From Anaerolineae bacterium (GTDB taxonomy: Bacteria; Chloroflexota; Anaerolineae; B4-G1; SLSP01), in assembly GCA_016927095.1 (NCBI GenBank), contig JAFGNI010000034.1, forward strand, positions 1-12,325: a stretch of DNA of 12,325 nt, read 5' to 3'. A model generated the notes under the pieces. It did no database searches. It was not told the DNA's origin and worked only from the letters and a program-made list of their open reading frames with translations. This document shows positions 1 to 6,138 of the stretch, in pieces. The position numbers were made by a program, and so were the translations under genes. Each line of letters starts with the position of its first letter. Position 1 is the stretch's first letter.

Positions 1-448
1 AGCTCACCGCTCTCTTGACGAGCGCGGCGATCTGTCCTTCTACCTGGGGAGTTAGCTCCTTCAGAGCGAAGGATGTTGGCCACATATCGCCATCGTCAAG
101 ATGGGCCACGGCGTTGAAGCCGAACGTCGCGTACCTCTCGTTGAACTTCGACGCAGCTGTGAAGAAGCAGACGACCTTGCCGTCCTTGTTGGCATATGCG
201 GGCATCCCATACCAGGTTTTCGGGGAGAGGTCCGGCGCGACGGTTGTGATGATCACATGGAGCCGTTCGGCCATAGCACGATCCGGCTCCGGCATCTCGG
301 CGATTTTCGCCAGGACCGCGCTTTCCCCTTTCGCTTTGTCACTCTTCCCGCGCGCTTCCGCCTTCAGCTCTTTGGCGCGCTCCTTCATCGCGGCTCGTTC
401 CTCGTCCGTGAATCCTATGGACTGTTGCATGTTTATCTCCTGGCTCAT
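1..448 (-). CDS. DUF1801 domain protein, 3' end cut by window edge
   Basis: The minus strand is open from an ATG at 448 to the left edge without a stop, giving 149 codons. The product begins [17 protein letters not shown] and contains a charged, Lys/Ala/Glu-rich helix, then [36 protein letters not shown]-like (here [10 protein letters not shown]) and FALKELT. These are the usual landmarks of the DUF1801 (YdhG-like) family, whose members are about 140-150 residues, so only a few C-terminal residues should be missing. Function is not firmly known; some relatives are called iron chaperones on weak grounds. The start is supported by GAGGAGGT at about 454-461. A second ATG at 430 also has AGGAG in front of it and cannot be excluded. 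The gene has its own promoter (562-590) and a 100-nt leader containing a hairpin. Family call is confident; cellular role is not. Confidence 0.88.
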   Translation of the reverse strand, partial: MSQEINMQQSIGFTDEERAAMKERAKELKAEARGKSDKAKGESAVLAKIAEMPEPDRAMAERLHVIITTVAPDLSPKTWYGMPAYANKDGKVVCFFTAASKFNERYATFGFNAVAHLDDGDMWPTSFALKELTPQVEGQIAALVKRAVS

Positions 449-502
449 AGAAACCTCCTCAACCTGACTAGGCCGCAGAACCTTGTCGCGGTTCGAGCGT
501 GA

Positions 503-545
503 GTCTCGCCATTGTCCAGGTGACGCTACCTGCAATGGTCTCGCC
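503..545 (-). promoter_or_regulatory. Bulged hairpin flanked by 8-bp direct repeats in the DUF1801 leader
   Basis: On the plus strand CCATTG (509-514), a TC bulge (515-516) and CAGGT (517-521) pair with ACCTG (528-532) and CAATGG (533-538) around a six-base loop. This makes an 11-bp stem. The hairpin is bracketed by two identical copies of GTCTCGCC at 503-510 and 538-545. It lies between the predicted promoter and the start codon of the DUF1801 gene, so it would be transcribed in that gene's 5' leader. It could be a protein-binding or attenuation element, or the scar of a tiny insertion. The structure is seen; the role is inferred. Confidence 0.5.
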
Positions 546-561
546 TCATTTGAACCACCCT

Positions 562-590
562 ATCATATACCCAGTCGGTGCATTTGTCAA
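562..590 (-). promoter_or_regulatory. Sigma-70-type promoter of the DUF1801 gene
   Basis: Read on the minus strand, TTGACA (590-585) is followed after exactly 17 bases by TATGAT (567-562). That is a perfect -35 box and a 5/6 -10 box with ideal spacing, in an AT-rich patch of an otherwise GC-rich window. The only downstream gene on this strand is the DUF1801 gene, which would have a leader of roughly 105 nt. Confidence 0.75.
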
Positions 591-629
591 ATAACTTCAT
601 ATAAATAGTGTAAATGGCGCTGCCTTGAC

Positions 630-658
630 TTGATCTGTGCCGGCTCCTGCCCTACAAT
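630..658 (+). promoter_or_regulatory. Candidate sigma-70 promoter for the 34-codon ORF
   Basis: TTGATC (630-635) and TACAAT (653-658) are separated by 17 bases, giving four and five matches to consensus. It points right, divergent from the DUF1801 promoter, and lies about 110 bases before the small ORF at 768. An overlapping TTGACT at 625-630 would have too long a spacer. Confidence 0.5.
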
Positions 659-767
659 GCGTCTGCTGGGCAACCTTGCACACCCTACAGTTGGCTCTTC
701 CATTGCGTTGGTTAACAGGGGAAGTGTGAACTCACTGATCTGAGAGCAGACCGAAGGAGGTGACAAG

Positions 768-872
768 ATGCCTATCTCGGATCTGACACCCGATGAGAAG
801 GATGATCCGGTATCGACAGGCTTGCTGAGGCAGGAGGGGCGCGCCCTGCGCCCGGGTGAGTATACCCACTGA
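768..872 (+). CDS. Small ORF, 34 residues, unknown
   Basis: An ATG at 768 is preceded by GAAGGAGGTGA, a near-perfect anti-SD match with good spacing, and the frame runs 34 codons to TGA at 870-872. The product starts MPISDLTPDEKDDPV and ends RPGEYTH. It is acidic at the N-terminus and basic in the middle, with no membrane segment or signal peptide. I do not recognise it. A promoter-like pair at 630-658 points into it. Another plus-strand frame is open from just after a TGA at 857-859 to a stop at 1064-1066 and runs through the 92-bp repeat. The small ORF may therefore be the intact start of a longer gene broken by a frameshift, rather than a true small protein. The ribosome binding site is the main reason to list it. 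Confidence 0.45.
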   Translation: MPISDLTPDEKDDPVSTGLLRQEGRALRPGEYTH

Positions 873-927
873 AACGATCACGCTCTTGGGCTACCTTACC
901 CCCAAGTACGGTCATTGCATCGGAGCT

Positions 928-1019
928 GATCAACAAGCGTACGCGTAGCCCATCGCAGAGATTCACAGGATGGGGAATGACTGACAAACCAAGAGCACTA
1001 GACCATTACGACGATCCTC
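928..1019 (+). repeat. 92-bp imperfect direct repeat, copy A
   Basis: This stretch aligns without gaps to 6927-7018 with 76 of 92 bases identical by hand count (about 83%). Both copies begin GATCAACAAGCGTACG and end ACGACGATCCTC. Weaker similarity extends about 20 bases upstream if a 3-base gap is allowed. Copy A lies in the non-coding region downstream of the small ORF and, on the other strand, downstream of the transporter operon. In one plus-strand frame both copies are free of stops. The element could be the degraded end of a gene family, a small RNA or an intergenic repeat; I cannot name it. Confidence 0.75.
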
Positions 1020-1116
1020 ATACTCGGGTGGCAGTGCTCTGCCCGGTTCATAGCTCCAAAGCCTGACGTCGCGCCGCACGGACTCTGCGTAGTCCTTCAG
1101 TGCGCGCACACAGAAG

Positions 1117-1146
1117 AGCCCTCCCCGGAGATACCCGGGGAGGGCT
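1117..1146 (-). terminator. Strong hairpin terminator after the transporter operon
   Basis: AGCCCTCCCCGG (1117-1128) pairs perfectly with CCGGGGAGGGCT (1135-1146) across a six-base loop, giving a 12-bp GC-rich stem. It lies about 75 bases past the stop of the solute-binding-protein gene. There is no clean run of T on either strand, so it could act on the minus-strand operon, on the plus-strand small ORF or on both, or serve as an RNA-stabilising structure. The hairpin is certain; the terminator role is probable. Confidence 0.65.
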
Positions 1147-1158
1147 TGTGTATCAAGC

Positions 1159-1212
1159 GGTTGTCCGGGACACCGCGCTGAGTATAGCGATCAACCGCGG
1201 TGAGGGACAACC
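1159..1212 (-). other. Second long inverted repeat just after the solute-binding-protein stop
   Basis: GGTTGTCC (1159-1166) pairs with GGACAACC (1205-1212). Inside, CACCGCG (1171-1177) pairs with CGCGGTG (1196-1202), with a small asymmetric internal loop (GGGA against AG) and an 18-base apical loop. It begins ten bases past the stop of the solute-binding-protein gene. Together with 1117-1146 it makes a double hairpin at the 3' end of the transporter mRNA, where it could protect the transcript or support termination. Confidence 0.55.
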
Positions 1213-1221
1213 AGGGCGAGC

Positions 1222-2751
1222 TTAGTTGCCGGCCCCGGCTAGGAACGCGTCAAACTGCGATTGTGCTTCGGCCTGGACCTCGCGCAGCCCGGCACCTTCC
1301 ATCTCGGCGATCATCTTGGGCACTTCAACAGCGGGATCCGAGACGCCGGTGATCAGCCCGGTCCAGTACTTGTCCACGATCACCTGTATGGCAGCGACCT
1401 CACCTTCCACCGGGGTGATGTCCAGGGCGAATCCGATGGCGTTGGTGGACTGCAGATCCTTGTACCCGTCAAAGATCACTTCCCACATCTGAGGATCGAC
1501 TTCCACGCCCTCCGCGGCCTCCACAGAGCTCAGGGAGTAAGACCCTTGGGAGAAAGGCCACGGCACATAGCCGGTACTGCCCTGCTCGGTGCGCAGGACC
1601 GTGCCGTCGTCCTGATAGTTGAAGTGGACGCCCGGCACGCCGTAGCGGAGGATGTCGCGGTACTCCTTGTTGGTGTTGACCAACTCCTGATACTTCAGGG
1701 CCAGTTCCACGTGCGGAGACTCGGCGTTGATGGCGTTCATCGCACCGCGGATGGAGGCAGTGGACAGGTTGGGGCCGCTGAATTTGCTGATCTTGACCAC
1801 CACGCCGGTGCTCTGGGTCCAGATGGCGTCAGCGCCGTAGAAGCCCTGGCCTGCCCATACAGGCTGGTAGGTCGTAGTGTCCAGCGTTGCCGCGTCGGGG
1901 TTGATATAGCCGGCCTCATACCATTCGTGCACCGCAACCAGACGATCGTACAGATCCGGATGCTCAAGGATCACCACGATTTCGTCGGCATCGTCCCCTG
2001 TCGCCGAGTAGGGGATGCCCAGCATGGCACCGCGGAGGATGTTGTCGAACTCGCTGGTCAGCCCGCCCACGCCGCCGCGGCTGATATACATCGGATACTC
2101 AGCGTCTTCGGCGCCGGCGACACCATCTTCCCAGGCCTTCTTAGCCGCCGCCAGATACTCCTCGATGTCGAAGAAGCTCATCTCATCGGGGATGGTCATG
2201 CCCAGCACGTCCTCGAACAGCGCCTTGTCCATCACCCAGAACAGCTCGGCGGCGTAGTCCTTCTTCACGGGGATGGCAAGGATCTCGCCGTCCACCTTGG
2301 CGCCTTCCCAGACGATTTCCGGCATGGTCGCATAGAGTTCAGGCGCCACGCTGGGCAACAGGTCGGTGAGGTCGGCAAAGTAGCCGGCGCGGGCCTGCGT
2401 GGGGAAGTTGTTAAACCACTCGCAGGTAAACACCATGTCCCACTCGTCGCCGGCGGACATGGCCAACATGGTCCGCTCGTTGTCGTAGTACAGGGTCGTG
2501 ACCTTGACGTTCAACTCGGCCACCGAGATCTCGTTGAGCTTCTCCTCGACCATAGCCTGGTCGGGGGGCACTTGTCCGGGGTTGCCCATGATCCAGATGA
2601 GCTCCACCGGCTCTTCGGCCGCCGGTTCTTCAGCTGCCGGCTCTTCGGCCGACGGCTCTTCTGCCTCGGGAGCTGGGGCGCTGGGGCCACAGCCGGCCAA
2701 CGGCGCGGCGACCAGCAGCATAACCAGGATCAGCAGTAAGTATCTCTTCAC
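1222..2751 (-). CDS. ABC transporter solute-binding lipoprotein (LplA-like, DUF3502 C-terminus)
   Basis: This is the extracellular binding component of a CUT1-type carbohydrate importer. The chosen start is the GTG at 2751 (509 residues), because AAAGGAG at 2760-2766 sits 8 bases before it; an in-frame GTG at 2769 overlaps that ribosome binding site. The N-terminus is KRY, a leucine-rich core and lipobox LAGC with Cys21, so it should be lipid-anchored. A linker of repeated AEEP units (about residues 30-48) follows, then the binding fold starting VELIWIMG. The last ~73 residues, from NAIGFALDITPVEGEV, match the DUF3502 region of LplA/LipO-type binding proteins of Gram-positive bacteria. The gene comes last after two permeases and is followed by two hairpins. 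The likely ligand is an oligosaccharide or sugar conjugate, but specificity cannot be read from the sequence. Confidence 0.92.
   Translation of the reverse strand: MKRYLLLILVMLLVAAPLAGCGPSAPAPEAEEPSAEEPAAEEPAAEEPVELIWIMGNPGQVPPDQAMVEEKLNEISVAELNVKVTTLYYDNERTMLAMSAGDEWDMVFTCEWFNNFPTQARAGYFADLTDLLPSVAPELYATMPEIVWEGAKVDGEILAIPVKKDYAAELFWVMDKALFEDVLGMTIPDEMSFFDIEEYLAAAKKAWEDGVAGAEDAEYPMYISRGGVGGLTSEFDNILRGAMLGIPYSATGDDADEIVVILEHPDLYDRLVAVHEWYEAGYINPDAATLDTTTYQPVWAGQGFYGADAIWTQSTGVVVKISKFSGPNLSTASIRGAMNAINAESPHVELALKYQELVNTNKEYRDILRYGVPGVHFNYQDDGTVLRTEQGSTGYVPWPFSQGSYSLSSVEAAEGVEVDPQMWEVIFDGYKDLQSTNAIGFALDITPVEGEVAAIQVIVDKYWTGLITGVSDPAVEVPKMIAEMEGAGLREVQAEAQSQFDAFLAGAGN
2608..2664 (-). repeat. Low-complexity AEEP repeat in the lipoprotein linker
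   Basis: Four units of the form (S/A)AEEP or AEEP occur in tandem just after the lipidated cysteine (residues about 30-48), with a period near 15 bases. The DNA units vary mainly at synonymous sites. It makes an acidic flexible tether and is prone to length change by slippage. Confidence 0.75.
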
Positions 2752-2765
2752 GGCGCGATCTCCTT

Positions 2766-2825
2766 TCACTTCTGAATAGTGTGAACTTCTTGGTCGATAT
2801 TAACCGATGGTCCAGACGAGGGCAT
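2766..2825 (-). CDS. Possible 19-codon leader ORF before the solute-binding-protein gene
   Basis: In the gap between the second permease and the solute-binding-protein gene, AAAGGAGG (2829-2836) stands three bases before an ATG at 2825. The frame runs 19 codons (MPSSGPSVNIDQEVHTIQK) to a TGA at 2768-2766. That stop overlaps the ribosome binding site of the binding-protein gene, an arrangement that could couple the two by ribosome movement. The peptide has no recognisable family. The strong SD is the only positive evidence, and the SD-to-start spacing is short. It may equally be a chance ORF or a relic of an older start region. Confidence 0.35.
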   Translation of the reverse strand: MPSSGPSVNIDQEVHTIQK

Positions 2826-2892
2826 ATACCTCCTTTCGCTGGGGTTTGCGTTCTTCGCGGGAGGCACGATTGCCTTTCGCGGAGGGGGCACG

Positions 2893-3846
2893 CTACCCCT
2901 TTATCGCCCCGATGGTCAGGCCTGAGATAAAGTACTTCTGGAAAAAGGGATACGACAAGGCGATGGGCAACACGGTCACCACGACGATGGCCATGCGCAC
3001 CGCCTCCGTGGGAAGCGCCCGGAACACATCTGTGGGCAGCATAAACTGCGCGTTGCGCACCAGATCCTGGATGGTTCGCTCGATGTTCATCAGCACGTAC
3101 TGCAGCGGATACATATGGGCATGGGTGGACTGGATGTACATCAGCGCAGGGAACCAGCTGTTCCAGTAGGCAAAGGAGAGGAACAGCCCGATGGTGGCGA
3201 TAGCCGGGAGCGATAGCGGCATCACGATGGAGAAGAAGATCCGAAACTGGGATGCCCCATCCATCCGCGCGGATTCGATGACCTCCTCGGGGATGGTGGT
3301 TTGGAAGAAGGTCCGCAATATCACAATGTTAAACGATGAAACCGCAAGAGGAAGGATGAGCGCCCAATAGGTGTTGCCCAGATTCAACAACTGGGTGTTG
3401 ACCATGTATGAGGCGACCAAGCCGCCGCTAAACAACATGGGGATAAAGATCAGAATGGTCAAGAAAGGGCGGAAGACATAGCTCCTGCGCGAGAGTGCAT
3501 ATCCCATGGTGGCATTCAGGAGAATGCCCAGAACGGTCCCGACGAGGGTGGTGCCGACAGATACCAGAAAGGCCCTTCCCACATAGTCCTGCAACATCCA
3601 CAGATACGTGTAGGCACTGACGGTCCACTCCCTGGGGATAAAGCGGTATCCGTACATTTGGATGGACTTGTCGGAGGAGAGGGAGATGAGGATGACGAAG
3701 ACCAGCGGCAGCGTGGCAGCCAGAGCCAGCAGAATGAACACCAGGGAGAACACCGCATTGGCCGCGGGAGAGACGCGGTTCAAATGGGCACCGCCGGTCG
3801 GCTCACTCTGGGGCCGGGACACGATGGTGGTGTTTTCTGCCGTCAT
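2893..3846 (-). CDS. Carbohydrate ABC transporter permease (LplC/MalG-like)
   Basis: This is one of two inner-membrane subunits of the CUT1 importer. Its 317 residues carry about six hydrophobic segments, the first near residues 32-56 (AVFSLVFILLALAATLPLVF). The cytoplasmic EAA loop, which contacts the ATPase, is visible at about 189-214 as VIESARMDGASQFRIFF followed by MPLSLP. The C-terminus reads KYFISGLTIGAIKG, the typical LplC/YtcP-type ending. Its ATG at 3846 shares one base with the TGA of the upstream permease gene (TGATG), so translation is probably coupled; AAAGGGG lies about nine bases upstream. The binding-protein gene follows after a 141-base gap. Length and order match Lpl-type operons, where the ATPase is absent and supplied in trans. 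Confidence 0.93.
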   Translation of the reverse strand: MTAENTTIVSRPQSEPTGGAHLNRVSPAANAVFSLVFILLALAATLPLVFVILISLSSDKSIQMYGYRFIPREWTVSAYTYLWMLQDYVGRAFLVSVGTTLVGTVLGILLNATMGYALSRRSYVFRPFLTILIFIPMLFSGGLVASYMVNTQLLNLGNTYWALILPLAVSSFNIVILRTFFQTTIPEEVIESARMDGASQFRIFFSIVMPLSLPAIATIGLFLSFAYWNSWFPALMYIQSTHAHMYPLQYVLMNIERTIQDLVRNAQFMLPTDVFRALPTEAVRMAIVVVTVLPIALSYPFFQKYFISGLTIGAIKG

Positions 3847-4862
3847 CAGAACAATCCCCTTTCCGGATCTATCTTTTTGATGATCGTGTTAGCAGCGAAG
3901 ATGGTGATGAACCCGAACACCGACTGCAAGAAGCCGGCAGCGGAGGCAAAACCGATGTTGTTCATCCGCATCAGAGCCTTGTAGACGTAGACATCGATGG
4001 TCTGGGTGACGTCCACCAGTGCGCCCTGATTTCTGGGCATGATATAGAAGAGGCCGAAGTCCGAGTTGAAGATGCGGCCCACGGAGAGGATAAAGAGGAT
4101 GATCACCATAGGCTTGAGCATGGGCAGGGTGATATGCTTCACCTGCTGCCACTTGGAGGCGCCATCCACCACGGCGGCCTCATACAGCGTGGCGTCGATG
4201 TTGGTGATGCTGGCAAGATAGAGGACCATGCTGTAACCCACGTTCTTCCACAGGTTGACGCCCACTAGGATGTAGGGCCAATACTGGGGCGACATGTACC
4301 ACTGCACCGGATCGCGCCCCAGCGACGTGAGGGTATGATTGACAAGGCCCTTGTTCACGCTCAGGAACGCCAGGCCGAAATAGCTGACCACGACCCAGGA
4401 GAGGAAGTGGGGCAGAAAGATGGCCGTCTGGCAGACCTTGGCCAGCTTTTGCGAGTACATCTGGGACATCATGACGGCCAGCGTGAGGGGCACGACAATG
4501 CCCAACACAATGAACACGATGTTATATGCCAACGTGTTGCGAAAGACGATGGTCGCGTCCGGCGTGGTGAAGAGATACTGGAAGTTATAGAGTCCCACAA
4601 ACTCGCTGCGGAGCAGGCTGACCACGAAGTTGGTGTCCCTGATGGGCTTGTAGCGGACGAAGGCGATGATAATGCCGAACATGGGCAGATAGGCAAAGAG
4701 GATATACCAGACAAACGTAGGCAGTGCCAACAGGCTCAGCTCCAGGTCGTCGATACTGAAAATCCGCTTCAACCGGGAGCCTATGCCGGACCCGGTGCGG
4801 GGTTTTCCAGCGGCTGTGCGGCTGATTGGGGCAGTCCTTGTCTCACTGGCGTTGGAATCCAT
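3846..4862 (-). CDS. Carbohydrate ABC transporter permease (LplB/MalF-like)
   Basis: This is the partner inner-membrane subunit of the importer, 338 residues from the ATG at 4862. It has a basic N-terminus (RLKRIFSIDDLEL), a first membrane segment at about 42-68 with YILFAYLPMFGIIIAF, and the EAA loop at about 227-251, YEAAVVDGASKWQQVKHI then TLPMLKP. It ends PERGLF. The frame stays open upstream to a TTG at 4973, but that TTG is the -35 box of a consensus promoter, and the -10 box also lies inside the extension. The true start must therefore lie downstream. ATG 4862 has GAGAGGAAG just before it and gives the family's usual length. It is the first gene of the leftward operon, divergent from the GNAT and PIG-L genes. 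Confidence 0.92.
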   Translation of the reverse strand: MDSNASETRTAPISRTAAGKPRTGSGIGSRLKRIFSIDDLELSLLALPTFVWYILFAYLPMFGIIIAFVRYKPIRDTNFVVSLLRSEFVGLYNFQYLFTTPDATIVFRNTLAYNIVFIVLGIVVPLTLAVMMSQMYSQKLAKVCQTAIFLPHFLSWVVVSYFGLAFLSVNKGLVNHTLTSLGRDPVQWYMSPQYWPYILVGVNLWKNVGYSMVLYLASITNIDATLYEAAVVDGASKWQQVKHITLPMLKPMVIILFILSVGRIFNSDFGLFYIMPRNQGALVDVTQTIDVYVYKALMRMNNIGFASAAGFLQSVFGFITIFAANTIIKKIDPERGLF

Positions 4863-4944
4863 GCTCTTCCTCTCTCTGTGTAAGAGTGCATCCACCTGCT
4901 TGGGGGCAGGCTCATCGGACAAAGACCCTACCGATCTTGTCACC

Positions 4945-4973
4945 ATTATAGGTTTGGGTCTGATACCTGTCAA
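4945..4973 (-). promoter_or_regulatory. Perfect-consensus sigma-70 promoter of the importer operon
   Basis: On the minus strand TTGACA (4973-4968), 17 bases, then TATAAT (4950-4945): both hexamers and the spacer are exactly consensus. Transcription should start near 4938, leaving about 75 nt of leader before the ATG at 4862. A promoter this strong on a sugar-importer operon would normally need a repressor or another brake. The leader contains only a small CCTGC/GCAGG inverted repeat (4895-4899 with 4906-4910). Confidence 0.85.
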
Positions 4974-4999
4974 GAATGCTTTCTGTCACGTATAATGCT
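4967..4999. promoter_or_regulatory. Paired direct repeat in the divergent promoter region
   Basis: CTGTCA and AATGCT occur together twice: at 4967-4972 with 4975-4980, and at 4983-4988 with 4994-4999. The first pair covers the -35 box of the leftward promoter; the second ends in a plus-strand TATAAT (4991-4996). Tandem half-sites over a divergent promoter are a common layout for a shared regulator, but the differing spacers (2 and 5 bases) weaken the case. No clear -35 box accompanies the plus-strand TATAAT. A possible extended -10 for the rightward operon (TGATATAGA) lies at 5025-5033. Confidence 0.35.
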
Positions 5000-5043
5000 A
5001 CCGAAAGTTGATCGTTCCCTGAAATGATATAGAGCGTCATCCA

Positions 5044-5064
5044 CCGGCCTACGGCAAGGGCCGG
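5044..5064 (+). other. Small hairpin upstream of the GNAT gene
   Basis: CCGGCC (5044-5049) pairs with GGCCGG (5059-5064) across nine bases. It lies in the probable 5' leader of the rightward operon, about 65 bases before its start codon. It has no T-run and no known motif, so it may be only a local structure. Confidence 0.3.
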
Positions 5065-5127
5065 GACTGCAAGGATCGTGACACTAGATGCAACTGGCAG
5101 CTGACGGACAGGTCAAGAGGTGCAGAC

Positions 5128-6111
5128 ATGCGTGAAATAGAGAGAGAACTGGGTGAGGTTCGTATCAGGCCTTATGCGGCGGGCGATACAGCGGAGCTGT
5201 TGCAGCTATGGGCTCTGAGTATGCCGCAGGATGCCATCAACGAAGCAGTATTCCTCAAGAAAGTGCTCCTGGATCCGAATTTCGATGCGCGGGGATGCTT
5301 GGTTGCAGAGGTGGCAGACCGGCTGGTTGGGTTCATCCTGGCTATCGTGAACAAAGTCCCGTTGGATATCGAGCCTGTTGATCGGGAGACAGGGCATATC
5401 ACGGTGTTCTTTGTCCATCCCGACCATCGACGGCAAGGCATTGGTTCGGCTTTGGTCCAAGAGGCAGTGGCGTTCATCCGCTCCGAAGGGGCATCCCAGG
5501 TTCGCGTCTGTGGTTATCCTCGGAACTACTTCTTCCCCGGGCCGGATGTGAATCTGCACGCGGGTGCGATAGCTTTGCTGAAAAAACTAGGCTTCGAGAC
5601 GCTTTACACCGCCATCGCCATGCACGGTTTTCTGGGTGACTTCGACAGGCTGTCGGAGGCGGCGTTGCAGGAGCTCGAGCGCAGCGTCCTGGATGAACAC
5701 GGCGTTCGGGTGCAGTTCATCACGCCCGATTACGTCAAAGATATGCTGCTGATGATCCGGGCGCACTTCAACCCGGACTGGGTCCGGGAAGCCCGACATC
5801 TTCTAGAGATGTACGGTCCCGATTGCCGGCAGCTCCTTGTCGCCGTGACCGATGACCACCAGGTGGTAGGATACTGCCAGTGGGGAGGTCACGAGCCTGG
5901 GCGTTTTGGCCCGTACGGGGTTCGACCCGATATGCGGGGTAAGGGCCTCGGCAAACTCCTTTTCCACAAATGTCTCAACCTTATGCACAAGGAACGCGTC
6001 CACAGCATATGGTTGATGTGGACGGGTCCAGAGTCAGTCGCCGCAGAGGTGTACCGGATGGGCGGGATGCGCGAATACCGCCGCTGGGCAGTGATGCATC
6101 AACGATTGTAG
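5128..6111 (+). CDS. Tandem GNAT-domain N-acetyltransferase
   Basis: The 327-residue protein has two GNAT folds, each of the type that moves an acyl group from acyl-CoA to an amine. The N-terminal fold (about 10-165) shows the acetyl-CoA loop as HPDHRRQGIGSAL, with the RRQGIG core at 101-106, preceded by strand HITVFFV. The C-terminal fold (about 193-325) shows VRPDMRGKGLGKLL, core RGKGLG at 270-275. Both loops are intact, so both halves may bind CoA. Tandem GNATs include mycothiol synthase MshD, but I see no specific proof of that function. NYFFPGPDVNLHAGAIALLKKLGF is typical of a group of GNATs found in carbohydrate loci. The start has GAGGTG five bases upstream. The gene diverges from the sugar importer and lies 27 bp before a PIG-L gene, forming an operon. 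Substrate is unknown, possibly an amino sugar or aminated conjugate. Confidence 0.88.
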   Translation: MREIERELGEVRIRPYAAGDTAELLQLWALSMPQDAINEAVFLKKVLLDPNFDARGCLVAEVADRLVGFILAIVNKVPLDIEPVDRETGHITVFFVHPDHRRQGIGSALVQEAVAFIRSEGASQVRVCGYPRNYFFPGPDVNLHAGAIALLKKLGFETLYTAIAMHGFLGDFDRLSEAALQELERSVLDEHGVRVQFITPDYVKDMLLMIRAHFNPDWVREARHLLEMYGPDCRQLLVAVTDDHQVVGYCQWGGHEPGRFGPYGVRPDMRGKGLGKLLFHKCLNLMHKERVHSIWLMWTGPESVAAEVYRMGGMREYRRWAVMHQRL

Positions 6112-6138
6112 GCGACCTTCTGTTCTTGAAAGGGGACA

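Noticed and set aside
15..467. Plus-strand ORF of 150 codons at the left edge
   Set aside because: It lies antisense to the DUF1801 gene, which has recognisable family motifs, promoter and ribosome binding site.
772..987. Minus-strand 71-codon ORF across repeat copy A
   Set aside because: It starts at a TTG without a ribosome binding site, and the matching frame in copy B meets stops before the repeat; the plus-strand frame is open in both copies.
928..1019. Repeat as a tRNA or CRISPR repeat
   Set aside because: There is no cloverleaf, no T-loop motif and no regularly spaced array; only two copies 6 kb apart.
1261..2739. Long plus-strand ORF (492 codons) opposite the solute-binding-protein gene
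   Set aside because: It is a shadow of a GC-rich gene: His/Val/Gly/Arg-rich product without any family features, while the minus strand has a complete lipoprotein.
2752..2769. GTG start at 2769 for the solute-binding protein
   Set aside because: It would place the clear AAAGGAG ribosome binding site inside the gene; GTG 2751 has this site at proper distance and gives a clean signal peptide.
4863..4973. N-terminal extension of the first permease to a TTG at 4973
   Set aside because: The TTG is the -35 box and the TATAAT also lies within the extension of a perfect promoter. ATG 4862 has a ribosome binding site and gives normal family length.
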